Under the pieces are notes generated by a model that saw only the letters and a program-made list of their open reading frames with translations, was not told the origin of the DNA and did not search any database. Positions 8,208 through 17,886 of a stretch of 64,000 bases of DNA are shown in pieces. The DNA is from Sheuella sp. GTDB lineage: Bacteria; Pseudomonadota; Gammaproteobacteria; Burkholderiales; Burkholderiaceae_B. The stretch lies in NCBI GenBank assembly GCA_030650995.1, contig JAUSCY010000072.1, forward strand, positions 29,570 through 93,569, in the 5' to 3' direction. How positions within the stretch are numbered: position 1 is the stretch's first letter; each line of letters starts with the position of its first letter. A program made the translations under genes and the position numbers.

Positions 8208-9137
8208 CTACCAGCTTGCAATAGCGCCTAGCAAGGCCTTTTGCATAGGCTGGGTGCCTAGCGCATGACCACATCCTGGCAGACGGACTAGCCTCGCGCC
8301 GGGGGCAACAGCCAGGATGGCTTCGCTGTTTGTGACCGGGCACAGTGCATCGTCCTCTCCATGAATCAGCGTGATGTCCATCCGGTTCAGGTTATCAGGC
8401 GCCAACAGCGCATCTGGCGTAACAAAACAGTGATTCATCAGGTAATGACACTGAATCTGGTATCTGGGAATCTGGGACACACCTGAAAGTAACTGCAACG
8501 CTTGCGCAGGTGCGGGATAGTCGTTCATGGCTGACTCGTATTGGGCCCAGGACAATGCCAATGCAGACTGACTGACCAGATTATTTTGCTCGCAAAAAAC
8601 GCGATGGCCAAAAGCCAGCAGACTCTCTGAACTGTTCAAAGGCAAGTGGCTTTTCAGGGCCTGCCAATGCGTCAGGCAAGCTGCGGGCGGATGATTCATA
8701 AAGCGGTCGATCTCTGCAGGGCTGCACAAAAATGGACTACGCAACAAAAAATGCTCGACTGCAAACGCGTATTTTTGCGCGTAGGCAAGCGCCAGCGCCC
8801 CTCCCCAGGAGCCTCCCACCACGGACCAGGTATTTAATCCGAAGAATTGTCTCAAGCGCTCCAGATCCTCGACCAGATCAGCGGTCTGGTTTTGCTCGAG
8901 TGGGTGAACTGAACGACTGTTTCCACAGCCCCTCTGGTCGTATTGAATAATCAGAAAACGTTCAGGATCAAAAAACCGACGGTGCATGGGGCTCGCACTA
9001 CTTCCCGGGCCACCATGCAACCAAACAACCGGCTTGCCCTTTAAATTGCCACTTATTTCCCAGTGCAGGCTATGTCCATCGCCCACAGGCAACCAGCCGT
9101 GACGAATCGGAGTCAAATCAGGAAAAAGTTCAAACAT
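8208..9137 (-). CDS. pip: Proline iminopeptidase (S33 family)
   Basis: A 309-aa cytoplasmic alpha/beta hydrolase that removes N-terminal proline from peptides. The oxyanion motif HGGPG is at residues 41-45, the nucleophile elbow GGSWGG at 108-113 (Ser110), the catalytic Asp in HGEDDALCP and the His in GCGHALG. The first 70 residues (LPVGDGHSLHWEISG, YDQRGCGNS) are typical of Pip. It is convergent with the cyanophycin-synthetase-like gene, with 40 bp between stops. No partner genes for proline use are adjacent. Confidence 0.92.
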   Translation of the reverse strand: MFELFPDLTPIRHGWLPVGDGHSLHWEISGNLKGKPVVWLHGGPGSSASPMHRRFFDPERFLIIQYDQRGCGNSRSVHPLEQNQTADLVEDLERLRQFFGLNTWSVVGGSWGGALALAYAQKYAFAVEHFLLRSPFLCSPAEIDRFMNHPPAACLTHWQALKSHLPLNSSESLLAFGHRVFCEQNNLVSQSALALSWAQYESAMNDYPAPAQALQLLSGVSQIPRYQIQCHYLMNHCFVTPDALLAPDNLNRMDITLIHGEDDALCPVTNSEAILAVAPGARLVRLPGCGHALGTQPMQKALLGAIASW

Positions 9138-9194
9138 GCAATTGCGCTAAAAGGCGTCGAAATTCATCACTACAGCAGAGAAGAGGACTAGAAA

Positions 9195-9599
9195 TTAACG
9201 ACGTCCGGCGCGATTCTCTGGGCCACCACGGTTAACCTGACCATCGGCAGGACCATCGCCGCGCGTCATCCCTGCACCCGGAGCACCTGCTCCGGCACCC
9301 GGCCTGACACCCACACCAGCAGCGCCCGCACCAGGCGCTGCACCGACCCCCGGGGCGCCAACTCCGGGCGCGACACCAACTCCTGGAGCACCTACGCCAG
9401 GCGCAACACCGACACCTGGAGCGCCTACGCCTGCACCAGGTAAAACGCCCACACCCGGCGCGCCACGATCAACCGGGCGCACAACACAACCAACAGGAAA
9501 GCCGGGCCCTGTGCAATAGACAACAGCCCAGGAGCTTTGTGCGTACACAGCCAAACCAACGCATGCTAAGACCTTAGTTGCCTTGAGAACATATTTCAT
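9195..9599 (-). CDS. Secreted elastin-like Gly/Val/Pro/Ala repeat protein
   Basis: A 134-aa protein with a signal peptide ([20 protein letters not shown], cut near SWA), a short Cys pair ([11 protein letters not shown]) and then low-complexity sequence built from [12 protein letters not shown] and related units, ending in a charged tail ([12 protein letters not shown]). The repeats resemble elastin VPGVG-type units. The start is supported by AAGGA upstream of ATG. Function is unknown; a flexible, disordered envelope or extracellular protein is the natural guess. It lies divergent from malate synthase G across a 257-bp AT-rich gap. Repeat length probably varies between strains through slippage. 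Confidence 0.65.
   Translation of the reverse strand: MKYVLKATKVLACVGLAVYAQSSWAVVYCTGPGFPVGCVVRPVDRGAPGVGVLPGAGVGAPGVGVAPGVGAPGVGVAPGVGAPGVGAAPGAGAAGVGVRPGAGAGAPGAGMTRGDGPADGQVNRGGPENRAGRR
9275..9475. repeat. Short imperfect repeats encoding [12 protein letters not shown] units
   Basis: The DNA under the elastin-like protein is a run of related 12-18-base units such as ggcgcgacaccaactcctgg and variants. It is markedly GC-richer than the flanks, and is the only such stretch in the first 10 kb. Confidence 0.6.
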
Positions 9600-9856
9600 C
9601 GCGAATCCTTGTTTAAAAAATCATTCGCCAGAGAGTGTTTTAAGTTTAATGTTTTTGCTCTCTGCACATTAAAAACTCTTTTACTTTTGTACCCTAAATT
9701 TAACGATCAAATGTTACAAACCACTCAAAAATCAACAATACAAACTTAATTACGTGTTTTTCTGGGTTTAATAACCGTAAAGCCCAACTGATTACCTATT
9801 AATTAGTAAAATAGTCAACTATTCGTCCGATTGATCCATTTTCAAGGTTCCTCAGA
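9600..9856. promoter_or_regulatory. AT-rich divergent regulatory region upstream of glcB
   Basis: A 257-bp gap between two divergent starts, strongly AT-rich compared with its neighbours. It holds a perfect 14-base inverted repeat AATAGTCAACTATT at 9810-9823, about 34 bases before the glcB ATG, which could be an operator. I cannot assign firm -35/-10 boxes. Confidence 0.4.
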
Positions 9857-12079
9857 ATGACAGCCCGCACAACTTGCAACCACCTCCAAGTCGCAACTGT
9901 TTTATATCGCTTCATCGAAGATAAAGTTCTGCCCGGCACAGGGGTAGACAGTACAAGTTTCTGGAAAGGGTTTGATGCACTGGTACATGATCTGACGCCT
10001 AAGAACTCAGCGCTGCTTAAAGAGCGTGATCGTATTCAACTCGAAATGGATGCATGGCATCGTGCGCACCCCGGTCCAGTCAGCGACATGGCGGCATATC
10101 GTAAACAACTTGAAAAAATTGGTTATCTGGCTGCTGTACCTGCCGAGGCGATCGCCACGACCACGAATGTCGATGCGGAGCTCGCACTGCAGGCTGGCCC
10201 CCAGTTAGTGGTACCTGTTCTGAATGCACGTTACGCTCTAAATGCAGCCAACGCACGCTGGGGCTCACTGTACGATGCACTGTACGGAACCGATGCAATT
10301 GCCGAGACGGATGGGGCCACCAAATCGGGTCCGGATGGCAAGGGTTACAACCCCGTGCGCGGTGCAAAGGTAATTGCCTTTGGCCGGACGTTCCTGGATC
10401 AGGCGGCTGCGCTGACAACAGGCTCACACGCCGACGTCAAACAATATGCTGTGGTCGACGGCAAACTCGTGATCACCCTGAAAGATGGCAGCACAACGGG
10501 GCTGGCTGACCCGAAGAAATTTATTGGTTACCAGGGCAGTGCCTCTTCACCCTCGTCGATCCTCCTGGGTAACAACGGTCTTCACATTGATATCCGGATC
10601 GACAGCACACAGGGTATTGGTCGGGATGACCTGGCTGGCGTGAATGACATTGTGCTTGAATCGGCACTGTCTACCATTCTCGATCTCGAGGACTCGGTTG
10701 CCGTGGTTGATGCAGATGACAAAGTTCTGGCCTACGACAACTGGCTCGGTATTCTGAAAGGTACTCTGGTTGAGAGCGTCACCAAGAACGGCAAGACGTT
10801 CAACCGCACACTGAACGAAGACCGTAAATACACAGCCGCTGCCGGTGCATCCCAGGCAAAAGACGGCATCGTCACGCTTCATGGCCGCTCTTTGCTGTTC
10901 CTGCGTAATGTCGGTCACCTGATGACCAATCCGGCAATCCTGGACGAGCACGGCAACGAAATTTTCGAAGGCATCCTTGATGCTGTGGTCACCGTTGCGA
11001 TCGCCATGCACGACATGAAACGCAGCAAGGACCACAAATTCGGTAACTCGCGAACAGGTTCGGTTTATATCGTTAAACCTAAAATGCACGGTCCTGCTGA
11101 AGTTGCTTTCGCCAACGAGCTGTTTGGTCGCGTAGAAAACCTGCTTGGCTTGCCTGCCAATACGGTCAAGCTGGGCATCATGGACGAAGAGCGCCGTACC
11201 AGCGTAAACCTTAAGGCCTGCATTAACGAAGCACGGGCACGTGTTGCGTTCATTAACACGGGCTTTCTCGATCGCACCGGTGACGAAATGCATACCGCGA
11301 TGCATGCTGGTCCGATGATCCGCAAAGGCGATATGAAATCCAGCGCCTGGCTTTCTGCCTATGAGCGCAGCAATGTGCTGACAGGTCTGTCCTGCGGTCT
11401 GCGCGGCCGGGCTCAAATTGGTAAAGGCATGTGGGCCATGCCTGATCTGATGGCAGCCATGCTCGAGCAAAAAATCGGTCATCCCAAAGCAGGGGCAAAT
11501 ACGGCCTGGGTGCCCTCGCCCACCGCCGCAACCTTGCATGCCCTGCACTACCATCAGGTCAACGTGGCCGAGATCCAGAAAGATCTTGAAAAAGTCGCAA
11601 ACAATCCTGAAATTGATCGCCTGCTGAACGACATTTTGCAAGTTCCTGTGGCATCTAATCCGAAATGGACCCCAACAGAAATCCAGCAGGAACTAGACAA
11701 TAACGCACAAGGTATTCTTGGCTACGTGGTTCGCTGGATCGATCAGGGTGTTGGCTGCTCGAAAGTACCTGATATCCATAATGTGGGCCTCATGGAAGAC
11801 CGTGCGACCCTGCGGATATCCAGCCAGCACATTGCCAACTGGCTCCTGCATGGCATCGTCACCGAGGCGCAAGTCAACGAGACGTTCCAGCGTATGGCCA
11901 AAGTCGTCGATCAGCAAAACGCTGGTGATGCCCTCTACAAGCCAATGGCCGGCCATTTTGATACATCGATGGCTTACAAAGCAGCTTGCGACCTGGTGTT
12001 CAAAGGTCTTGAGCAGCCAAGTGGCTATACCGAGCCCTTACTGCATGCCTGGCGGCTGAAGGTTAAAGCACAGGCCTGA
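9857..12079 (+). CDS. glcB: Malate synthase G
   Basis: Condenses glyoxylate with acetyl-CoA to malate and CoA in the glyoxylate/glycolate route; cytoplasmic, Mg-dependent. At 740 aa it has the length of isoform G rather than the 530-aa isoform A. Landmarks include the N-terminal helical clasp (about 1-100), the isoform-G insert around residues 140-260, [16 protein letters not shown] with the active-site Arg, [33 protein letters not shown] with the metal-binding Glu, and [18 protein letters not shown]. No glcDEF or isocitrate lyase gene lies nearby, so it stands alone here. It is preceded by an AT-rich region that probably carries its own promoter. Confidence 0.96.
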   Translation: MTARTTCNHLQVATVLYRFIEDKVLPGTGVDSTSFWKGFDALVHDLTPKNSALLKERDRIQLEMDAWHRAHPGPVSDMAAYRKQLEKIGYLAAVPAEAIATTTNVDAELALQAGPQLVVPVLNARYALNAANARWGSLYDALYGTDAIAETDGATKSGPDGKGYNPVRGAKVIAFGRTFLDQAAALTTGSHADVKQYAVVDGKLVITLKDGSTTGLADPKKFIGYQGSASSPSSILLGNNGLHIDIRIDSTQGIGRDDLAGVNDIVLESALSTILDLEDSVAVVDADDKVLAYDNWLGILKGTLVESVTKNGKTFNRTLNEDRKYTAAAGASQAKDGIVTLHGRSLLFLRNVGHLMTNPAILDEHGNEIFEGILDAVVTVAIAMHDMKRSKDHKFGNSRTGSVYIVKPKMHGPAEVAFANELFGRVENLLGLPANTVKLGIMDEERRTSVNLKACINEARARVAFINTGFLDRTGDEMHTAMHAGPMIRKGDMKSSAWLSAYERSNVLTGLSCGLRGRAQIGKGMWAMPDLMAAMLEQKIGHPKAGANTAWVPSPTAATLHALHYHQVNVAEIQKDLEKVANNPEIDRLLNDILQVPVASNPKWTPTEIQQELDNNAQGILGYVVRWIDQGVGCSKVPDIHNVGLMEDRATLRISSQHIANWLLHGIVTEAQVNETFQRMAKVVDQQNAGDALYKPMAGHFDTSMAYKAACDLVFKGLEQPSGYTEPLLHAWRLKVKAQA

Positions 12080-12111
12080 GCGTTCAACAGTAAGAAATAG
12101 CCCAGATCATA

Positions 12112-12148
12112 TGCCACCTGTCATTTCACAATGAAGGTGCCATTTTTC
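12112..12148 (+). terminator. Weak terminator after glcB
   Basis: ATGCCACCT and AGGTGCCAT flank the glcB 3' side and pair with one mismatch, followed by TTTTT. The inner part (TTCA-CAA-TGAA) can extend the stem. It sits between convergent genes. Confidence 0.35.
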
Positions 12149-13143
12149 TATTGTTTAGTCGCAGCAAAGACGTCTGCCAAAGCTTCCCAACGCTTAGTTT
12201 CCTGACCGACCAATGCAGCGTATTCGGCCGAGGGCATCCCACCAGGCAAGGCAGCCATGCCATCCAGTGTTTTTAACATTTCAGGTCTTTTGAGCATGGC
12301 AAGCACTGCTTTGTAAAGCTTTTCTTTGATGGCCTCTGGCAATCCTTTAGGTGCCTCAAGTCCATACCAGGTCGTAGCCTGAAAGCCTGTCAGACCGCTT
12401 GACTCTGAAATAGTTGGAACATCGGGAAGTAAAGCCACACGATTGAGCGAAGTCACAGCCAACGCTTTAACCATTCCCGCCTTCATCTGTGAAACTGCTG
12501 ATCCTGCGGTATCAATGGAAAACGTCACACGTCCCGCAATCAGATCGGTCATCATTGGCGAAGCACCTTTATAAGGTACATGTACCATTTTCAGGCCCGC
12601 CTGTTTAGCCAGTAACTCTGCATTCAGATGCTGAGGCGTGCCGACTCCAGCCGAACCAAAATTAACTTGGCCAGGACGTTTTTTTGTATCGGCCAACAAT
12701 TGATCAAGGGTGTCATAAGGAGAGGATTTCGTGACGATCAGCACGTTTGGCACGACAGCAACTGTTGTGATGTGCGTGAAATCAGAGTCGAAATTAAATG
12801 ACAGATCTGCGTACAACATCCCGGCTGCAGTATTGCCCACATTACTCAATAACAAGGTGTAGCCATCTGCCGCGGCCCTCGCAGCGATCGCGGTGCCAAG
12901 CGTACCACCTGCGCCAGGCCTGTTTTGGACCACAACCGTCTGACCAAGCTCAGCCTGCAGGTTTTGAGCCACGGCACGCGCCAGGATATCGGTTGTTCCC
13001 CCAGGCGGGAACGGAGCAATAAGAGTAATAGACTTATCCGGCCAGGTCTGCGCGGATACTGGTGTGGCAGCAATCAGGCTGACAAGAGTCAAGGCTGCGG
13101 TAAAACCTGCCCCGAGCTTATTTATTAAATGATCAAAAGACAT
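12148..13143 (-). CDS. Bug/TctC-family periplasmic receptor, divergent from M20 peptidase
   Basis: The ORF track starts at 13203, but the natural start is the ATG at 13143, which gives a proper signal peptide (MSFDHLINKLGAGFTAALTL, cut near VSA-Q). The 331-aa product has ITLIAPFPPGGTTDILARAV, VVQNRPGAGGTLGTAIAARA, VNFGSAGVGTPQHLNAELLA and VHVPYKGASPMMTDL. It is transcribed divergently from the M20 peptidase, separated by 76 bp. In this family a receptor gene divergent from, or leading, a catabolic gene often serves the same substrate, so the ligand may be an acylated amino acid or dipeptide; that is inference. Confidence 0.93.
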   Translation of the reverse strand: MSFDHLINKLGAGFTAALTLVSLIAATPVSAQTWPDKSITLIAPFPPGGTTDILARAVAQNLQAELGQTVVVQNRPGAGGTLGTAIAARAAADGYTLLLSNVGNTAAGMLYADLSFNFDSDFTHITTVAVVPNVLIVTKSSPYDTLDQLLADTKKRPGQVNFGSAGVGTPQHLNAELLAKQAGLKMVHVPYKGASPMMTDLIAGRVTFSIDTAGSAVSQMKAGMVKALAVTSLNRVALLPDVPTISESSGLTGFQATTWYGLEAPKGLPEAIKEKLYKAVLAMLKRPEMLKTLDGMAALPGGMPSAEYAALVGQETKRWEALADVFAATKQ

Positions 13144-13219
13144 CTGAGCGTATCCGTTATAAAGTAACTTATTGTCATTATTCCGTGCAAACAACCGGAA
13201 CACAAACGAGGATTACCCA

Positions 13220-14680
13220 ATGAACGCCAGAGTCCCTAATCTCGATACCGCTCAAGTGCTAGCCGAAGTCAGTCAGGCGTGGGACGAGGATCTCGTAGGC
13301 CAGCTGAGCGATTACATTGAAATTCCAGCTAAATCCCCAGCCTTTGATCCTGACTGGGCGAAGTCTGGATATCTGGATACCGTGCTGGAGCGGGCAGCGC
13401 AATGGGTCCGGGAACAAAAAGTAGCGGGGCTGACGCTTGAAATCATCCGTCTGCCCGGCCGCACACCCGTCATGTTTTTTGAGGTGCCCGCCACGCGCCC
13501 TCAGGCGCAAGGCAGCCAGACCGTGCTGATGTATGGCCACCTGGATAAGCAGCCAGAGTTCGATGGCTGGCGTGCGGGTCTTGGCCCCTGGACCCCAAAG
13601 TATATCGATGGCAAACTTTACGGACGTGGAAGCGCCGATGACGGTTATGCAACCTATGCAGCGATTACAGCGATTCAAGCACTGAAATCCCAGCAGGTCG
13701 AACATCCACGCATCGTTGGTCTGATCGAAACATGCGAAGAAAGTGGCTCACCTGATCTGCTGCCCTATGTAGATGCACTCAGAACCAGTATGGGCGACGT
13801 CGGTCTCGTGATCTGTCTGGACAGTGGCGCAGGCAACTACGATCAGTTGTGGTTGACCACGAGCTTGCGCGGGATGGCTGCGGGCACGTTGAAAGTTGAA
13901 ATTCTCACTGAAGGCATCCACTCAGGTGATGCGTCAGGTTTGGTGCCCTCAAGCTTCAGAATTATGCGCCACGTACTGGATCGACTGGAAGACAGCGAAA
14001 CAGGTCGCCTGTTACCTAAAAGCTTCCACTGCGAAATCCCCCCCGATCGGCGCGCGCAGGCACAAGCAACCGCGTCCATTCTGGGTGAAGAAATTTATAA
14101 ACGTTTCCCTTGGGCGCATCATGATTGTGGCGGCTCCTCACTCGTCGCCCTGCCCACTACCCTGGATCCGGTAGAAGCCTTGATTCGCCGCACCTGGATG
14201 CCAACGCTCAGCGTGACGGGTGCGGAAGGCTTTCCTGCTTTGAAAGATGCAGGCAATGTCCTGCGTCCTTACACTGCGTTCAAGCTGAGCTTGCGCCTGC
14301 CACCACTGATTGATGCGGCACAAGCCGTGGAGGAGCTCAAAACCCTGCTCGAGGACAATGCACCTTACCAGGCAAAAGTAACCTTTGAAGGTGGTAGTGC
14401 CTCAAGCGGCTGGAATGCACCCGCCATTACGCCGTGGTTCGAGCAGGCGCTCAACGATGCCAGCCAGGCGCATTTTGGCGCACCCGTCGGCTACATTGGT
14501 CAGGGCGGCACGATCCCGCTGATGAATCTGCTGAGTGAAGGTTTTCCAACCGCCCAGATGATGGTGTGCGGTGTGCTCGGCCCCAAATCCAACGCACACG
14601 GGCCAAACGAGTTTTTGCACGTTCCATACGCCAAGCGCCTGACAGCGGCAGTCGCTCAAGTGATTGCACAAATGCCTTAA
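13220..14680 (+). CDS. M20-family metallopeptidase (carnosinase/dipeptidase-like)
   Basis: A 487-aa di-zinc exopeptidase. The start is the ATG at 13220, preceded by GAGGA; the ORF-track start at 13172 overlaps the divergent promoter. Metal-site motifs are in order: His in MYGHLDKQPEF, bridging Asp in GRGSADDGY, Glu pair in ETCEESGSPD, Asp in ICLDSGAGN and the C-terminal His in SNAHGPNEFLHV. The insertion of a lid domain in the middle is as usual for M20. The family includes carnosine, Cys-Gly and acyl-amino-acid hydrolases. It begins a block with a D-aminoacylase-like gene, a NIPSNAP protein and a Liv importer, suggesting use of peptides or modified amino acids as nutrients. Confidence 0.9.
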   Translation: MNARVPNLDTAQVLAEVSQAWDEDLVGQLSDYIEIPAKSPAFDPDWAKSGYLDTVLERAAQWVREQKVAGLTLEIIRLPGRTPVMFFEVPATRPQAQGSQTVLMYGHLDKQPEFDGWRAGLGPWTPKYIDGKLYGRGSADDGYATYAAITAIQALKSQQVEHPRIVGLIETCEESGSPDLLPYVDALRTSMGDVGLVICLDSGAGNYDQLWLTTSLRGMAAGTLKVEILTEGIHSGDASGLVPSSFRIMRHVLDRLEDSETGRLLPKSFHCEIPPDRRAQAQATASILGEEIYKRFPWAHHDCGGSSLVALPTTLDPVEALIRRTWMPTLSVTGAEGFPALKDAGNVLRPYTAFKLSLRLPPLIDAAQAVEELKTLLEDNAPYQAKVTFEGGSASSGWNAPAITPWFEQALNDASQAHFGAPVGYIGQGGTIPLMNLLSEGFPTAQMMVCGVLGPKSNAHGPNEFLHVPYAKRLTAAVAQVIAQMP

Positions 14681-14779
14681 ACCCTTGAATAAAGAAACCC
14701 AGTACCCCTTCGACGCAAAAGATCGCTTATCCAGCATGCGTCACCACGAGACAAGATTCACCCACTTAAAACGAAAAAA

Positions 14780-16492
14780 ATGATAACGCACACATTAATT
14801 ATCCGCAACGGCACCATCGTTGATGGCACAGGAAACGAACCATTCACCGGTGATATCAAAATCGTCGATGGACTGATACAGGCAGTCGGTCAAGTCAGCG
14901 GATCTGCTGACGAAGAAATCGATGCGAAAGGCCTGCTGGTCACACCCGGTTTTGTTGATATCCATACGCACTACGATGGTCAGGTCACCTGGAGCCATCA
15001 AGTCGCGTCCTCCTCACAGCTTGGTGTCACGACGGTTGTCATGGGTAATTGCGGTATCGGTTTTGCTCCCTGTAATGAGGAGCATCGCGCCATCATGATG
15101 CGTCTGATGGAAGGAGTCGAAGATATCCCGGGCGTAGTACTTGAGGAAGGTCTGCCATGGAACTGGCGTACTTTTCCAGAGTATCTCGATGCGCTTGATG
15201 CCAGAAATTATGATGCAGACATCGCCACCCAGATCGGCCATGCCCCCCTCAGGATTCATGTCATGGGTGATCGTGGTGCAGCACGTGAACCCGCGACTGA
15301 TGCAGACATTGCTGCCATGGCCCAGATAGCAGGTGAAGCCGTGCAGGCTGGCGCCTTAGGTTTCAGTACATCACGCACAATTTTGCATCGCAGCAGTGAC
15401 GGCATGAACACCCCTACTTTAGGTGCGGCTGAAAAAGAACTGGTGGGCATCGCGCTGGGTCTGAAAAAGGTCGGGATGGGTACGCTCCAGCTGGTCACAG
15501 ATTTTGATGACGTAGATTCAGAATTTGCCATGCTCAGACGTATTGTCGAGCAATCAGGACGCCCTCTTTCGCTGACGTTACTGCAGCATGAACACCTGCC
15601 CGACAGATGGCGCCGTGTCATGCATCACATGCATGAAGCAACTGATGCGGGTTTGAAAATGAAAGCGCAAGTTGGTGCGCGGCCTGTCGCTCTGATTTTC
15701 AGTTTTGCTTTATCACTATGCTCGTTTTCGCAATTACCAACCTACGAATCACTCAAAGATTTACCCGCCGATGAGCGACTTAAAAAACTTCGTGATCCGG
15801 AAATCCGGGCAAAAATTCTTTCTGAAGAACATCACGAAGAGATGTACAAGCGACGCGTAGCGAATTTTGAAAATCTGTATCCACTTGGTGATCCGCCAGA
15901 ATACGAACCGCATCCTGATACCAGTATCGCAGCGATCGCTGCGCGCGAAGGCAGACCACCCGCTGAAGTTGCTTATGACATTTTGCTTGGCAATGATGGT
16001 CAGGCTCTGCTGTATCGGCCGCTCTACAACTATTTCGAAAAAGATCTCGAGGTGCTGCGCGAGATGCTGCTTGATCGTGACACCGTGCCGGGCTTGAGCG
16101 ATGGTGGTGCGCACTACGGCTTTATCTGTGACGCAAGCTTTCCCACTTACCTGCTCACACACTGGGCGCGCGATCGTACGCGCGGTGAAAAACTGCCTTT
16201 GGCGCAACTGGTCAAATGGCAAACTCAAGATACGGCAGCCACTGTCGGGTTGAAAGATCGTGGATTGCTCAAACCTGGATACAAGGCAGATATCAACATC
16301 ATTGATTTTGAAAATCTACACCTGCACGCACCAAAAATAGTCTATGACTTGCCAGCGGGAGGACGACGACTCGGACAAAAAGCCGATGGCTATCGCGCAA
16401 CTATTGTTTCCGGAGTTGTCACGTATCGCGATGGTGTAGCAACAGGCGCTCACCCAGGCAAACTGATTCGCGGCGCCAAACAGGCACCATAG
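14780..16492 (+). CDS. N-acyl-D-amino-acid deacylase-like amidohydrolase
   Basis: A 570-aa metal-dependent amidohydrolase of the Amidohydro_3 / D-aminoacylase group. It opens with the beta-sandwich start (IIRNGTIVDGTGNEPFTGDI), has the metal pair in DIHTHYDGQVTW, the VVMGNCGIGFAPC segment typical of N-acyl-D-amino-acid deacylases, and the late Asp in GLSDGGAHYGF. The closing beta-sandwich strand is LKPGYKADINIIDF. It is about 90 aa longer than the classical D-aminoacylases, with an insert around residues 310-390. Predicted to deacylate an N-acyl-D-amino acid or related amide. It lies 100 bp after the M20 gene on the same strand. Confidence 0.83.
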   Translation: MITHTLIIRNGTIVDGTGNEPFTGDIKIVDGLIQAVGQVSGSADEEIDAKGLLVTPGFVDIHTHYDGQVTWSHQVASSSQLGVTTVVMGNCGIGFAPCNEEHRAIMMRLMEGVEDIPGVVLEEGLPWNWRTFPEYLDALDARNYDADIATQIGHAPLRIHVMGDRGAAREPATDADIAAMAQIAGEAVQAGALGFSTSRTILHRSSDGMNTPTLGAAEKELVGIALGLKKVGMGTLQLVTDFDDVDSEFAMLRRIVEQSGRPLSLTLLQHEHLPDRWRRVMHHMHEATDAGLKMKAQVGARPVALIFSFALSLCSFSQLPTYESLKDLPADERLKKLRDPEIRAKILSEEHHEEMYKRRVANFENLYPLGDPPEYEPHPDTSIAAIAAREGRPPAEVAYDILLGNDGQALLYRPLYNYFEKDLEVLREMLLDRDTVPGLSDGGAHYGFICDASFPTYLLTHWARDRTRGEKLPLAQLVKWQTQDTAATVGLKDRGLLKPGYKADINIIDFENLHLHAPKIVYDLPAGGRRLGQKADGYRATIVSGVVTYRDGVATGAHPGKLIRGAKQAP

Positions 16493-16552
16493 AACAGGCC
16501 CTCTAAAAACAAACTTACTTTATTGATCATTATTTTCAGGAGACAAATCAGC

Positions 16553-16870
16553 ATGGCGATTTACGAATTACGCACCTACACCGTCACGGTCGGAAAAATG
16601 AACGACGTCGTCGAGTTATATAAAACACTGGGCTGGCCCGCGCTCTCAAAACACCCTAAGAAACTGTGCAGCTATTTCACAGGTGATATTGGTGCACTGA
16701 ATCAGATCATTCATCTCTGGAAATTTGATGATGAGGCTGATCGCCGCGTCTTCTGGAATGGTGTATTCACTGATCCCGAGTTCATGAATTTTGCCAAACA
16801 ACTGCGTCCATTGCTGCAACATCAGGAAAACAAGCTAATGCTTGGCGCTCCCTGGGGTCCGCAGATCTGA
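16553..16870 (+). CDS. NIPSNAP-family small protein
   Basis: 105 aa from the ATG at 16553, which has AGGAG upstream; the ORF-track start at 16523 lacks this. The start IYELRTYTV and the pattern WKFDDEADRRVF belong to the NIPSNAP/ferredoxin-like dimeric alpha-beta barrel fold. NIPSNAP proteins often accompany catabolic genes in Burkholderiales; their biochemical role is not settled. It follows the amidohydrolase by 60 bp, precedes a strong terminator and probably ends that transcript. Confidence 0.85.
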   Translation: MAIYELRTYTVTVGKMNDVVELYKTLGWPALSKHPKKLCSYFTGDIGALNQIIHLWKFDDEADRRVFWNGVFTDPEFMNFAKQLRPLLQHQENKLMLGAPWGPQI

Positions 16871-16904
16871 GCGCGTTCCCCTTAAGGGTAATGACCGACA
16901 GGGC

Positions 16905-16932
16905 AAACCCTCATTTAATGAGGGTTTTTTTT
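16905..16932 (+). terminator. Rho-independent terminator after the NIPSNAP gene
   Basis: Perfect inverted repeat AAACCCTCATT / AATGAGGGTTT around one central T, followed by a run of eight T. This is a textbook intrinsic terminator, separating the amidohydrolase transcript from the Liv operon. Confidence 0.92.
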
Positions 16933-17001
16933 ATCGTGAATTCATTGATAATGAACCACACACACCCACAAAGAGGCGTGCGATAAATAATTGGAGACAA
17001 A

Positions 17002-17886
17002 GTGTCAGATTTTATTGTGATGAATTTACAAGTACTGTTCTCGGGGCTTGCCCTTGGGGCCATCTACTCTCTGGTCGCACTCGGATTTGTATTGATTATC
17101 CGCGCCACAAACGTCGTCAACTTCGCCCAGGGCGATTTCGCAATGCTGGGTGGCTTTTCGATGGTCGCGTTTCTGGCAGCAGGCGCACCCTACTGGCTTG
17201 CGATTCTGCTGGCACTACTCTCGATGGGAATATTCGGTCTGATTTTTAATCTGGGCGTCTACTACCCTCTTAGACATCGCTCATTCTTGCCGGTCATTAT
17301 CAGTACCCTTGGGGCATCGATTTTCATGCAGAACACCGTTCTGTATTTTTTCGGTCCACAGCCACGCCCAATGGAAAAGGTATTCAAGACCTCTGCGATC
17401 GAGATCGGCGGTGTATTCATGGATACACAATACCTCACCATACTGGGTGTCACGGCTATTGCCGTCGCGTTTCAATACTTTCTCTTTGAACGCACATTGT
17501 TTGGTAAAAAACTTCAGGCAACGTCCCAGGATAAGGATATGGCGCGCTTAGTGGGCATCCCCGTCGCGACCATGATTGCCTTTACTTTTTGCTACAGCGC
17601 GATTTTGGGAGGAGTGGCTGGCATTCTGGTGTCTCCCGTACTGTTCGTCTCAATTGGCATGGGCTCCATTATTGCGCTCAAAGCCTTTTCCGCGACGATC
17701 ATTGGCGGTTTTGGTGATGTAACAGGCTCGATCGTGGGAGGGTTGCTGCTTGGGGTCGTAGAAGCCTTTGGTGCGCATTACATTTCAGTCCCCTACAAAG
17801 ACGCGTTTGCTTTTCTTCTGTTGTTCATCTTTTTGCTCTTGAGACCTCAAGGCATTTTCGGTGAAAAAATCTCGGAGAAAGCATGA
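17002..17886 (+). CDS. livH: Branched-chain amino acid-type ABC permease LivH
   Basis: 294-aa inner-membrane permease of the HAAT family with about eight hydrophobic segments. Start is GTG with GGAG upstream (MSDFIVMNLQVLFSG). The first segment LALGAIYSLVALGFVLI and the following NVVNFAQGDFAMLGGF motif are LivH hallmarks; the loop FSATIIGGFGDVTGSIVGG near the end contacts the ATPase. It overlaps livM-G by 4 bp (ATGA), so translation is coupled. The operon order is permease, permease-ATPase fusion, ATPase, then binding protein. The substrate need not be a branched-chain amino acid; context points to modified amino acids or amides. Confidence 0.93.
   Translation: MSDFIVMNLQVLFSGLALGAIYSLVALGFVLIIRATNVVNFAQGDFAMLGGFSMVAFLAAGAPYWLAILLALLSMGIFGLIFNLGVYYPLRHRSFLPVIISTLGASIFMQNTVLYFFGPQPRPMEKVFKTSAIEIGGVFMDTQYLTILGVTAIAVAFQYFLFERTLFGKKLQATSQDKDMARLVGIPVATMIAFTFCYSAILGGVAGILVSPVLFVSIGMGSIIALKAFSATIIGGFGDVTGSIVGGLLLGVVEAFGAHYISVPYKDAFAFLLLFIFLLLRPQGIFGEKISEKA

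Noticed and set aside
9270-9480. CRISPR-like array in the repeat region
   Set aside because: Repeats are short, imperfect, without spacers and in frame with a secreted protein.
10547-11641. 364-aa minus-strand ORF
   Set aside because: Antisense shadow of malate synthase G, which is full length and well conserved.
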